A stretch of DNA of 64,000 nucleotides from Heliopora coerulea. Lineage: Eukaryota > Cnidaria > Anthozoa > Scleralcyonacea > Helioporidae. Shown piece after piece: positions 12,701 to 26,777 of this stretch. The first letter of the stretch is position 1. Each line of letters starts with the position of its first letter. A program made the position numbers and the translations under genes. The notes beneath the pieces are model-generated. The model was not told the DNA's origin. It ran no database searches and saw only the letters and a list, made by a program, of their open reading frames with translations. Location of the stretch: positions 1,935,501 to 1,999,500 of the forward strand of contig JASJOG010000010.1 in assembly GCA_030142905.1 (NCBI GenBank), read 5' to 3'.

Positions 12701-15700
12701 TTCCCCACATTATCTTTCTTATAATTATTTCGCTCTCAATTAAAACTGTCTGTAGCATTTCATTGTTATTATTATTATTGTTGTTATTCCTATTATTATT
12801 ACTATTATTGTTAAAAACGCGCACACCACCCAGCTAAGGACAGTGAAAGGGGTCTCAGCCTGCTACGGGCTCCCAGCATCGTGCCAGGTAAGGCCGCAAC
12901 AGACATTGCACATTTCAGGGAACTTGTGGGGAAAGGAAATTTTACCATTAAAATGGATTTTACAAAACACCCACAGGGCCAGCCCTTACCCGCCCAGATT
13001 ATTCAGTCAGAAAAGAGTAATGGATGTACAGCCTTCCGAAGTCCCTGAAAGCACTTCCCAATGCGTATATTCAGTTTGACCTTAACAGTACTCTATAGCT
13101 CTTCCTACCAGTTAAGGTCAGTTTAGGCGTGCCACTGCAAGGGTTAAGTGTGAATATTGTTTTATTCTTAGACTAGTACAGATCTGTTTCAGCATTTAAG
13201 GCTGGTTTATCCTCAACCAGCTAAGGTCAGGGGCATCAGCCTATTATTATTATTATTATTATTATTTTGCGGAACAAGATTTGTAAGCATCGTCTTTTCC
13301 GTTTTTCTTTTTCTAATAAGTTTTATACTATTTCTGGTATTTAGTTATTCCCAATGTTACAATATCTCCCACGAGTCTCACGGTATTGCAAGGCCAAAAT
13401 ATATCGTTCCATTGTTCGGCGGATGGTGCTCCAACTCCACTGATATCATGGAGTAAACTTAAAGGAAGTTCTCCTCTCAACGTTACAAAAAAATTGGCTA
13501 ATAATGTACTAGTTCTGAAAAAGGTCACAAATGACGATGAAGGAACGTACATTTGCACTGCGACAAACAGAGGTAACCCTATCAACGTCAATGTCACCCT
13601 GACTGTTCATGGTAAGTAGTAGCAGTTACTAAATGCATGTTAGACACTCTCTAGCGACATTCATGTAGAGAAAAAGAGAAACAGGGAAAAACAGTAGTCT
13701 ATGAAGTCGGAATAAAGAAAAATAATATCTCTCTGTTTCGTGCTTCTGCAAGTGGCGTAGCCAGAGAATTTGTGACTCCCTGGCCGAGACTGGCTGGATA
13801 AAAAAATTAATTACAATTGCCAACCGATGTATATTTGGGTTTTTCTGAATGGAATTTACATTTCCACGTGATTGTATATGCCCTATATTAGCAATTCGGA
13901 CACGTAAAGTTTGTTTATAATTCATTTTGGCGAAACTCCGCTAACTCGGACGTAACACGTATGACATAAAATTGAAAGAAATATAAACGATCTGGAAGAA
14001 CGCTGAAAGAAATTGCTGGTGTATCTAACAAGAGATGGTCACTATAATACGTAAAATATGTCTTGTACAAAGGTGAGCCTATAAATACAGTTTAACTTTG
14101 AAGGGGTTGACAATAGTTGTAGAAACCTAATATAATGCGAAAGCGTTAAGTTTACGAGCAAATATGTTACCTTGATCCAAAAACCTTACTGCATTACTGA
14201 CTTATAAAGAGAAATAACATTACCTGTTAGTGATTACTCCTGCACGGGAAATCTTATCTGCTTTAATATTGCTCAGATTAATATTGATTCAAAACGAAAT
14301 AATTGTTTTTTAATCTTTACTTATTCAAAAATGTTGAGTGTAGTATATTCAAGTCGAATATGTTAGATACGTTCTGTGCAACGCCCATGTTCATAGCTAA
14401 CGCCTAGGCCTAGCACGGATGGCCCTGCGTCTAGTAATGCATTGCCATTGGGTGCCTGCCTGGCGTGTTTTATGGAAGAATAGCAGTTTATTGTTGATAT
14501 AACTGTTTTGTAACATAGTACGATTAAATATAAATTTGTATATGAAATGATCTTTTATAAAAGTCGAATAACAATGAATGAAACAGGTGTTTACTGGGTT
14601 TGAATATATCATTCCGATTATATACAGGCATTTGAGTGCTTATGACTGCCCAAAATGGTCGACAGATTTACTATCATTTCCTAGAAAAACTTTATGAATT
14701 ATGCCTTCTCTTCAGTACTGCCATTTCAGGTGTAAATAACGTTATGCTTATTCGACAATTTTTTGTGATTCGTCAGAATCACCAGTACTTTTGCTAAAGT
14801 TATCAAAGTTCTTAGGTTCATTTTTAGGCCTTAAATTTGACTGTAATATTGTTGAAATACGTTTTATTGTTTTAGTCAAACCTCGAATAAAATCTGAGTT
14901 GGAAGATGATGATGTTAGGAACGGTACATCTTACCAGCTAAATTGTTCTGCTACTGGTGATCCCGATCCTACGTACAAATGGACTAGGAATGGCAAACCT
15001 AACGTTCCAAACTCTGCTACCACTTTGAACAGTAGTTTATTAAAAATCGACCCGGTCACGATTGAAAATGAGGGCATCTACACTTGCATTGTTCAGAATA
15101 TTCAAGGCAATGCTTCATCAACTGCGAAAATAACGGTATATGGTAAGTTGACTTTATTTCACTGAGTGAGACTGCTCAAACATATATTGGTTTGTTATTT
15201 GTCACAGGGGAAACTTGGAACTGCGTTGAAATCGAACGAAAAGGCCAGATTACGATTGATGTTTATGTTTTCTTCACCAACCTTTTGGAGCTGCTTTTCA
15301 TGAACGACGTCATTTTTTTTTTGATGTAGTTATGTAGCCACTGCGCCTTTTGGATTTTTCTATAAAAACTATGAAAGTACAACTAACCATCTATTTCTCG
15401 TGATTATCAAGTTTTTTCCTTTAATTGTGAACAGTAGTGATAGTTTAAATCAAAACTTGTGGTTAGTCAGTTATGCAAGAAGTGTCCAGTCAAAAGATAT
15501 TCTTCTTTGTAGTCAATGATATTTTTCAAAACGAAAACCATAATGGAATACTAAATGGCTAAATACTTGTTTTATTCTCTTATCAAAATACAACATATTT
15601 TAGATTCAAATATTTGGTAAAGGGTCATTTAAAAAAGTTTTAGATGCATGTAGGGAATACTAATACGCGTTTTGGGGATCCAATTCCCTACTCTTAGGGA

Positions 15701-18700
15701 AACTTGCACAGATATTTACTTTCAATAAAATGAAATGAGCTCATAAAATCTACGTAATTGTGTAATAAATTATTGTCTTGCTCGATAACATTATTTAGAT
15801 TCATGGAACAGACTTTTGATTTAGTTTGTTAATGGCCTGAAATCTTCCGAACGATAAAGAAAAGCCCGTCCATAGACCTGAGATTAACTAAAGTTTTCTC
15901 GGTCATATGCAAGGTGTTTTAAGGTTCTCTTCAAATGCAGTCTTTTAAAAGTTCTGGACCCGTCTACGAATATGGACAAAAATTACTATTAAATAAAGAA
16001 GTAAAATTAAATGAAAAAAATCATACTTTTTGAAAATGACACCAACGATTGAGCATTTTTGGCCTTTTTAGACAAAACCAAAGTGCACGTGCGTTACAAA
16101 TACTGTAAAATATGTAAAACGCACAGATTTGTGCAAAATTATGTTTTTTACTGGGTGTTTTAGTAATCATGGAAAACAATTAACATAAACATAACTAGAT
16201 TCATATTGAACTCTAGATACTAAATATTACTTTCACCTCATATCCGTACAAATAAATGCGTTTGAGATCAGTTGAGGGATCAAAATAATAAATAGATAAA
16301 TTCGACCTTAATACGTTCGTGCTATGAAAAAAAGTGTAGATCACTATGCTTTTGGGCAACCATCATTAACCCAGTTTTCTGTGGCTAAGTTTAGTGTTCT
16401 AATAATGTGAACATCTGGTTATTGATTTATACAGCAGAGCAAATCTTTAATCTCTGCTGTTATTTTGTCTTCTTTTATCAATTAAAAAGGAGTTCAATTA
16501 TTCAGTCATTACCTATTCACCCGGATAGTCAAAATATCCACTGTCCTGTCCGATAGTTGAACCTGTGCATCGTAAATTAAGACTATAGCTAAGTATAAGG
16601 ATCAGAGTTAGCATAAGATTAGGTTAAGGCTTAGAGTATAACGGTAGCGGTGCGAAGAGAGGGGCATGAGGCATTTGAATCCCCATAGAAATATTTCGCC
16701 TCCCGTAACCTGCCCATCCCCCAAAACTCTTAAAGAAAAGAGTTTGAAAGTGTAAGACTTGTTTTTATGATGCATTTTGGATGCAAAATGAGAGATATTG
16801 CGATGTTATGGTACTTTATAGGTATTATGGAAGCCAAATATTCAATTGTACTAGTAGTTTTAATATTTCGTCCTAAATTTACCATATTTCACCGGAGGAT
16901 TTAATCCTTTCAATATTCTGTCGTCCCTGTTTGGACGGTATGTGGTAACGCCAGTCAATTTATTTTTTTATTTACCTATTTACTCAACTAGCTATTCGTC
17001 TATTTATCGAATTATCGATTTATCTGTACATATATTGATCTGTACATGTTTTTGTACACTCATGCTAACCTGTTTGCCTGTTAATCTGTTTTTCTCTAAA
17101 GCTTTTTATATACCATCAACTTATTTACTTATCTACTTAACTACTTGCCTACTTATCTACTTATCAACTTTTTTTACTTATCTATACTTATCGATTTAAT
17201 TCTTTATCTATTTATCTACCTAATTATTCATCTGTTTATCTATTTATCTATTTATCTATTTATCTATTTATCTGTTCATCTGTACATCTGTTTATTTATC
17301 TGTCTATTTATCTATTCTTTTTGTTTAACGTTATTTATCTTCAACAGAACCTCCTAAAATAATCACCCCTCCTAGAAATGCCACACACAAAGAAACAGAA
17401 AATGTTACGTTTATTTGTGAGGGAACTGGCATTCCCACACCTACATTTACATGGAGAAAAAACAAGCATAACGTTTCTAGAGGGATTAGAAACGATACAA
17501 AGATCAGAAATCTTCAAAGGTCGACATGGTTCATAGATAACGTCAAATTTACGGACAGAGGGTGGTATTCTTGTGAACTAAAAAACAGAAAAGGAAACGT
17601 ATCAAGGTTTGCTGTACTGACTGTTAATGGTAAGTGAAATTACTCAGCCAATAGTTAAAACTCAGTTTAAGGAAAGACGCAAATGGCAGCGATATAATTT
17701 CTCACCTCCATTAAAGACTGCTTACCGTTGAATAACCATCATTAATCCAGATTTACGTGACCGAGATTTGTAAGTTTGGTACGGCTTTGAGGCGATGTAT
17801 TTATAAAATTGTGCTATTTTTCACCTGTTACAGATATTGATCTGTTATACAATTCCACAAAATTTTAGAATAATTATTTTTGTTTAATTTGGGTTCTTCC
17901 TATTTTGCGTGGAAGACACTTTATGTGTTTTTTACAAAACTTACAACAATGATTGAATCTGTAACCTTCGGACTTGTTAGAAGTTCTGTTTTGCTCTGTA
18001 AACCTGCAAGTTAGTCCGCTTCGTTTGAGTGGTGGTTAAGAATGAGATGAGGTTCAAGACGTCATTTGTTCACCTGCAGATGACTATTATTAGACCGCCT
18101 TAATTAAGGTCATGTTAAGCCTTCCATGAAGGAAACTACAGTTATCGTAACAGTCCACTGTCAATGGACCCTAGGAATGAGAAACACTGCTAATCATTCA
18201 TATTAACAAACTGTTTTCATTCTTTGGGACTTATAGATAACCAACGTATATGCCAAAGTGCAAACCACTCTATCACCCATTTGTAAGCCTTGCTCAGATC
18301 TTTTAGTTATACTCTTGTTTCAGTTCATTGATTATCACAATTCTGTCCTTTCCAATGGTTCACTCAGATTGTCACATTTATATTTTAACTTTTGAAATCT
18401 TTCTATACATTTGGCTTCCATCAATTTTTACCCTTGAATAAATTCCGTCGTTCATATCAAAGCTTTATTGCCACTTGAACAGGTCACTGACATGCATGGT
18501 TTTATTTATTAACAACTATATAGATTAAATTTTTCAAGGAAGTAAATAATTATTCGATTGTGCAAAAGCGCTTGACGACTGACTCTTTGTCTCTCTATAC
18601 GCATGTAACATAGTTTTAACAGTATATCTTGTTTGTTCAAAACAAGTCATGTAATAAACCTCTTATAAAACTCGTCCGCTTGGTCACAACTGGAAAACAT

Positions 18701-20211
18701 CAGACCAGGATCTTTCATGTAGGGACTTCTCCCTCTGGGCTCGGTCCGTACTGTCCAGATCTTGGTCTGACATTTTCCCGTAATGACTGCGCTCTCGGTT
18801 AACAAGAAGTTATTAATTTCGGATAACATGTTTGTACAAAACTTAATCGTGATAATTTTTAAAATTGTTTGAAAGTCTGTTACTCACACATTCGAGTTAC
18901 AAGTGTCACTAACATTCCAATGCATAGGATCCACCACCTAAAAGAGTAATATTTACAACATGAAATAAAAATAGAGAACTGCGTAGGCACTGTTGAAATC
19001 GGAGTGAAATAAATCGGAAAGGTCTGAGTAATGCCGAAATGTAAAGAGTAGTACGAAGGGCCTTCGCTCGAAAGGTTAGAAAACTACTCTTTACATTTCG
19101 GCATTACTCAGACCTTTCCGATTATTTCACTAATATTTACAACAGCCCGGTACTTGTTGTCGATATCTAGCGTTTACTTTCTTCAACGTATCCAACTGAA
19201 TTTTGCACGTTACTATTTTTCATGTGCAGTTCCACCCATCGCTAATATAACACCAACTACAAACTACGTAGAGAAAGGAGAACCAATAAATATAACGTGT
19301 GTCGTGTACGGATTTCCAAGTCCAGTTGTGAAATGGAAAAAGAATGGAAGAAACATAACTCTAAATGGACATTACTTTAACCATACCATCGATGCTGATG
19401 GGGAAGAACTAACTAGGAAGAATCAGCTTCAGATTCGCAGGGCTTTACGCAACGATAATGGAAACTACAGCTGTTTCGTTAAGAATATTGCCGGGGAAAA
19501 TGAATCAACAGTACTGCTGATTGTCTTGGGTATGTTTTGCAAATGTGTTACTTCTTTAATGAGATGTATTTTATTTTATCACAAAATGTTTCTAACTGAG
19601 CTTTGGTATGACTTGCCAAAATTACAGCTAAAATATTTTTATTATCATATCAAATATTATCATATTTTTACTTTTTAGAGTCATATTTTCTTGTATTAGG
19701 ATTTTTTATTTCTGACATGAATTGTTTTTAATCGTTATAATGTAAATTATGTTTGATTGTATAGAATTGTCTGCACAGTGCTGTCTAGTTTTGAGTACGT
19801 TAATAGGCATGTTGAAGTGAAACTTTACGTAATCAAGGATGGGTTTTTATCAACAGAGTCCCCTGATCCATTGAATTTCACCATTACAAACGTCACAAGG
19901 AGATCAGTAGTCTTGCGATGGAGGGTTGTCTTTGATGGTAATAGTGTCATACAGAAAATAACGTTAAAGTATTTCGAAAACGGAAGCAAACCTGAATCTG
20001 GTATGACAAAGAACTTTACCTCGAACATCACCTCGTTTAACGTCAAGAGCTTGACGCCAGGGAAATGGTACGTATTTCGAATTACAGCAACAAACAAGAT
20101 AGGAACAAGCAATATTTCTTTTGGTGAAGTGATGATTAAGGAAGATGGTAAGTACCTTTCACTGGAATAAAGTCGTTAAATAATATTGTAATATCTGTCA
20201 GAGTAATTATA

Positions 20212-20262
<51 letters not shown>

Positions 20263-23200
20263 GATGTTTGTGTGCTCGAGAACTTAGGCAAAGAATTAAA
20301 CTACACAACGATTAAAAGAATTTGCTGAAAAATAAAAGCATCAAAAAATTGCAAACCTCTTAGGATAATTCTAGCTCGGTTTTACACGTGGAAGTTAAAT
20401 CCAGTCATTGGCGTAAAAATAATATACAATTTGTATAATTAAGTATATTTCTATTTATTTGCAAGTGCATGTTCATTTGCTTGTGCTTGTGCTTGTGCAT
20501 GTGCATGTGCATGTGCATGTGCATGTGCATGTGCAAGTGCATGTTCATTTGCTTGTGCTTGTGCATGTGCATGTGCATGTGCATGTGCAAGTGCATGTGC
20601 ATGTTCTTAATCATGTTCATACATTGGTGTTTGTGTGCATGCGTATTGCATAACATTTAATGGATGAGTAAGAGACCTTTATTAGATTTAAATCTGTTTT
20701 CCGATAAAGATGAAGATCGATCCGAAAAAAACACGTACTGCGAGTTTTTTAAATGATTCCAAAAACGAAGCGCTTATTGCGCTAATTCGCAAAGAAAGTT
20801 TGAAAATTACTGTTTTTTAAGCCGTAAAAATTTGATAAAAAATCAAGCATGTTTTTATCACTTTCAAAGACACGACATGGCTATGACCTTCCTTTGTATT
20901 TTCCTCTTGAATTATTAATGAGCTTTTTAACGACCTCTGTAATATAACTGGGCCCAAGTCTCAAAAAGTGATGACGTCACCAAGGAGATATAATTGAGGT
21001 TCAAAATTGGTAGTGGAGGGTGTACAGATAATATATTAACTAGAGGGGTCATTGGAGCTAAACATAACTCAAACGTGAGGAAAAAACTGATTGTCGCAGT
21101 ACTGGACAGATTAGGGGGCAAAATGAACATGTCCGGATGGAAAGTTCAAGGTCAGGGTCTAAGACAACTTCACTTTTGTCTCTTGGTTTTTGTTTTTTTA
21201 AGAAGAATGCAAAACAATTAAAGCAATAATAAATATAATAGCCGATTAATAATTAGAGAAGTGGTTTTCGGCTATTTAAGTACCGAAACAATCTCTGAAC
21301 TTCAGATGTTTGACCTCGAGACTCTCAAACTGACGGAAAATGGCCTGAAGAAGAGTATCTTGCTCTCCCATTTACTTAAAATGGCGGAGGTCATTTTTAC
21401 CCGAATTTTCGGACCTCATTCCCCCTCTACTTTTATATGATCTCTGTTTTAGAGGGCACTGAAAAGAACAGTAGGTTCGGGCCAGCAGTCTTGTTATAAG
21501 TGAACAATCCATTAGACTGACTCAGCGTAGAAATGCTTCTAATTTATCATTTAATTTTCATACTTTCCAGAATTAAATTTTTTTGCTTACCAGTTTACGA
21601 GAAGAAAAAACAAGTTCATAACTTATTTTCCGATTTGCTTTAATTTGTTATTTGTCCATCCTTTGACTTACAATTTTTACTTCTCTTAATACGTGTAAAC
21701 AGAAATAAAATGGTAGCCTTATCAAATGAAGGGAGAATTTCTTGGAGATATTTTATTTATTGGGACTGAGAAAGTATCAATTAGAAAAACTGAAATATTC
21801 TCACAAAACTAATTAGGAAGCAAAATAAGATTTAACTTTGTTTCTAGTCAATTAAGGCTTTACTAACGTAGATTTTAGGTAATCAAAACACAAATAACAA
21901 ACGTTTTGAGACTGAATCAAACTTTTAAGATTTAGTTACTGAATTAACGTCGAACTAATTGCCGGAACAGAAAACAGTTCGATAAGCTAAGTCATTCTGC
22001 GTTCTAAAAGTACGTAACTGAATATCAACTTTGAAGCCAAAGTGGATAATAATACATAACAAAAATATTTATTCTCTTCTTCTGAGTAGCCTTCTTGTTT
22101 ATCATCATCAGGTTTCTCCTGCTCTTCCATGTACCAGCATTGTTAATACCTGATCATTTTCTACAAGATTTAATTGATTTTAACGATCGCTAATGCTAGT
22201 ACAAAAAAATCTAATCAGGCTGGTTCTGGGATTTTGGCATCATTAAAAGACAAAGAATTTTCATGATATATTCTGTTCTTGTTACCCTGAGGATAATACT
22301 AAAATGTTCGACATAGTCAACGATATTTGTGTTTGGTACAGTTCTTTTTGCGATGGATCATTTCTCCTCCAGGTCTCAAGGTTAGTACGGCACGAGATGT
22401 GAACAACCTGTACAGGAGACGAAGAGTTTCAAGTCCATCAATACATGTAATAGTCGAAATAGTCTAATTCATCTCTAACGCGTTGATGCCTATCAAGGAC
22501 GGATGTTTGTTTGGGGGGTGTTTGTGGTTTGACGTAGCTGTGATGTTGGTTTAGGCTGCTTGTCTACTATAACTGCTTTCTAAAATGGGATCAAGTAATA
22601 GACTCAGAAACCCTCCACCTCTCATAAGACTCCTTCAGGGACTAGCCAGAGTAAATGTGCCTTGGTCGCAAAGTCCTCCAAGCGTTTGTTGTGGCACTCG
22701 ATGATGCAGTTCCCAAAAGTTACCCATGCAATTACCAAAGCACCGAACTTGCTAATGTTTAGCAATCTCCGCAAGAACGCGCAGTTGTAAGGGTTGAGAT
22801 ACGCATAAAAGCTGACTAACGGGTTCGTATATCCAAACATCAAACATCTGTAGAACGTTATTGAAAGAAACTCTCAAGAATTTTATGAGAAGGTACGGAG
22901 AGGCTACGAGTCATCCTGAGATATATTTGATACTGGATGCAACTATTGACGACCAACATCATCTGAAATCTGACTTCGTGTCTGAAGACAAAACCTCACG
23001 ACCCAATGATTAGAATCACTATATTCCAAAACAATCCTATCGACAGCGCCCTGTCTTATACGTTATGTACAATTCCGATTTACAGATGCAACGTATTATG
23101 CAAACAACAGACGAGAAGAGTAAACTTGGGACTAATGAACTTTAACGTTTGCAAGCGTTTCAGAATCAACTTCAAAAACTAACTACAGGTCCGGAATAAT

Positions 23201-24877
23201 TTTCAAGCTCAACTCTGGAACTTCTTTAAAAAAGCCACGCAGATTTTTGCGCAAAACAACAGGATCTTACTGAACAGTCAATTCCTCGGGCAATTGCTGC
23301 TACTCCTAAACCCTATTTTGAATGACTCCTCCTACAGCAGAGCAACCAAAATTTAAGTTAAATCTCTTAATAAACTGAATAGCTTTGGTCGACTGGAGAA
23401 AGAGAAGACAATGAAAAAGATATTGTTGCAAGAGGATAAGAAAGAATATCAAAATTTCCCAATATTGCCTTAGGATGTTTGATAGAAGAGGTCGAAGATC
23501 GAAAATCGTACCTTGCAACAAGTATTGTGAACTCGAACTTTCCGAAACTGGTACTTATCAATACACACAATTTTATTTTGTATCCTCATGCAAATACCGG
23601 TAGCTCTTCTGTCTCAGTTGAGTTGCACCAAATTTCTTAATGGCTGATTAGCCCTTTTGTGCATTAATTTATCGCACCATGCATGGTTCTCTATTCTCTC
23701 TTACTTTTATTTTTTCTTTTTTTGTTCTTTCATTTATTCTTTTGTTGTAATTTGTTGTTATACAACAACCGTATGCAGGAAACTGGTTAAGAAACCCATA
23801 TTTTGTCTACAACTGAGATGAGCTATGAGCTTTGATTTTCTTTGATTTTGAACCAGATTGAATGTTGAGTTCTTTTCGTTCTGGTAATTCAAAATCAAAC
23901 GTAACTCAGTCTTGCAAAATTGTGCAGGTTTTTTTTTTCAACGTTTGCTAGTTAATTGATAATTTCTTAACGACAAAGAACCGCTTACACTGTAAACAAA
24001 CGTTAAATTACCAATAATTCTCTGAAGTCCCATTCCTTGATAAACATCATTAAGAAATGGTATGTTCGCTTCATGAGACTCCCGTATTGTTTTTGATGTC
24101 CCAATAACTAGGCTACAGATAGTGACAATGATATTGAGTACAGTGACCTCCCTGTTAACGGACCTCTCTAAGACGGACACCTCCCTAAGACGGACACGAG
24201 GTTTGGTCTCCGGCCGCTTATACATTATTTCGCCATAACCAAATTCTCTCTGAGACAGACACTTCTCTAAGACGGACTCTTTTCTAAGACCGACAATGGA
24301 CACTTTTCAGGTGGAAAAAGGTTCAAATACCTCCCAGAATGGACAGTCAATGGCCCGATTAATTGATTCGGATAACGAAATATAAATATGTCACACAAAG
24401 AGAAAAACTTCTGTTCGGAAATTGAACTAATTTTAAGTCTATTGGTTAACTACCTGACATACGTTGGAGGGCTTCGCTCGAAACTTCATTATCTTTCTCT
24501 CGCGGCAGAAAGACGAGCACTAAGTGACCGAGGTTTAATCAGTTCACTACTGATGGCAGATGTCAGATTACGTCATCTTTCTCTAAGACGGACACCTCTC
24601 TAAGACGGGCAGTAAGAGCGGTCCCGAAGGTGTACGTCTTAGAGTGAGTTCACTGTAGTCCTTTACAGTGGCGTACGCAGATGTCAAGGTATTTGTTGGT
24701 CCGGAAGACCGAACGAGCGCGCCGAAGGCATAACCTTCTGGGGGTGATCCGGGGGCATGTTTATCTGGAAATTTTTCAAAAATAGGAATTACGGAATTTA
24801 ATTCCACCGGGTAATATATATATATATATATATATATATGTTCTAAATCCCGATAAAGCACTCCTGCTCGGATTTTG

Positions 24878-24919
<42 letters not shown>

Positions 24920-25114
24920 TAATATATTATATTACATATATATCATATATATATTACGTACATACATACATACATACATATATATATGTTCAGTCTGCAG
25001 AGGTACGTTTCGCTGTACTACAGCTCATCAGTGCAGCTCGGAACGAACTTGGATTGATAAGGGACCAGGGTGTTCAAACCGCTATTCGATCGGTGGGCAT
25101 TGCTTAACGCTATT

Positions 25115-25153
<39 letters not shown>

Positions 25154-26733
25154 TTGGATATGTCCACTAGATATCGACAGTGCTCAACACAAATCGTGGA
25201 GCTACGTATTGTACGTTTAATGGAAATTTAATAAAAATATAAAAACTGTAACTCGAGTTTCACGCTGCACGGCGATCCTCAGACTAAAAGTTAAAACTAT
25301 TTACAGTGATATATATAAGCAAATCAATTAAATTAATATGGAATATATTACATGAAATATGAACCTATAGATAAAATTGCCTATTTACATAAAAAATTTT
25401 ACCTATTTACATAAAAATTTTGCTGCATGCCTACACTTCGTTACTAATTCGGATCTTTTGTTCAATAAAAAGCGTTTAATCTGCATTTAAAATCAGCAGT
25501 TTTTCCGTAGTACACAAGTTGCATGATTTACCTCCGCTCGTGTATGGTTTAGCGTGCTTGAGGATTGACCATTCAATGCTATAAGGTTCGTTATTGGCCT
25601 TCAACTCCCTGATGTATCTAGACAGTGCGGTGCTATTTGCATGTTTCATATGATTGAAAGAGTGCATGTGATTGTTAAATCTGGTTTTAAATTCACCCTC
25701 GGTCATGCCAATGTAGATTCTCTTCGTATCTTGGGAACACGTCTTCACCGTGGTTTGGTAAACTAAATTCTTTTTCAGGCACGATCCTTTTAACGGGCAT
25801 TCTTCCTTCTTTCTACAATTGCATGACCTTTCTTTCATGGTATTGTCGAAATTTAAAATTCTATAGTTATGGCGTTGAATAATTTGGGACATGTTCGCGG
25901 TACATCGGTAGCTGACCTTGATGGTATTCTTATTAAAAAGCTTGTGCAGTGCGTGGCCAACAGGGAAATGCTTGCTGACCAATTCTAAAAATGTTCTGCC
26001 GACGTTTGACATGACGCTCATAGAAAATGGAGGGTTGAACCAAATAATGTTGCGCTTTCTTGATCCGTTACTGGGTACCGATTTTTGGTACGATCTCTGG
26101 ATGACGTCTTTGAAACCACTCTTTCTAAGCGCTTCGTTGTAGATTGGAGCAGCTCTTTCGAAGCAATCCATGTTGCATGATAGTCTGGAAATTCTGTCGC
26201 TAGTTGAAATTGGTACCTGCTTTTTGACGGATGGCGGGTGATTGGAGTCAACGTGGATAAACAGCGGCGCATTATCGGGTTTTCGGTACGGTTGGTATGT
26301 CCCATTGTTTAGATTAAGGGTTATGTCAAGGTAATTAACGATCTTTAGGTTGACTTGGATGGTAATTTTTAAGCCAGCGAAAGCACGCTAAACCATACAC
26401 GAGCGGAGATAAATCATGCAACTTGTGTACTACGGAAAAACAGCTGATTTTAAATGCAGATAAACGCTTTTTATTGAACAAAAGATCCGAATTAGTAACG
26501 AAGTGTTGGCATGCAGCAAAATGTTTATGTAAATAGGTAAAATTTTTTATGTAAATAGGCAATTTTATCTATAGGTTCATATTTTATGTAATATATTCCA
26601 TATTAATTTAATTGATTTGCTTATATATATCACTGTAAATAGTTTTAACTTTTAGTCTGAGGATCGCCGTGCAGCGTGAAACTCGAGTTACAGTTTTTAT
26701 ATTTTTATTAAATTTCCATTAAACGTACAATAC

Positions 26734-26777
<44 letters not shown>

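Larger units (their letters stand above)
25206..26733 (-). mobile_element. Penelope-like element with inverted terminal copies
   Basis: About 350 bases at 25206-25558 are repeated in inverse orientation at 26380-26733 with high identity. Between them the minus strand encodes the end of a reverse transcriptase and a GIY-YIG endonuclease. Inverted or direct PLTR-like terminal copies are characteristic of Penelope-like elements. The right arm also carries its own plus-strand copy of the protein's C-terminus, so two 3' ends point away from each other. Both outer ends abut TA microsatellites. The element is 5'-truncated and has no catalytic RT core. Confidence 0.85.

Noticed and set aside
20405..20660. 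Open frames in three frames rich in Met-His or Val-His
   Set aside because: They come from the hexanucleotide repeat.
22622..23570. Minus-strand open frames in the large intron
   Set aside because: No recognisable family, short, and not linked in a common frame.
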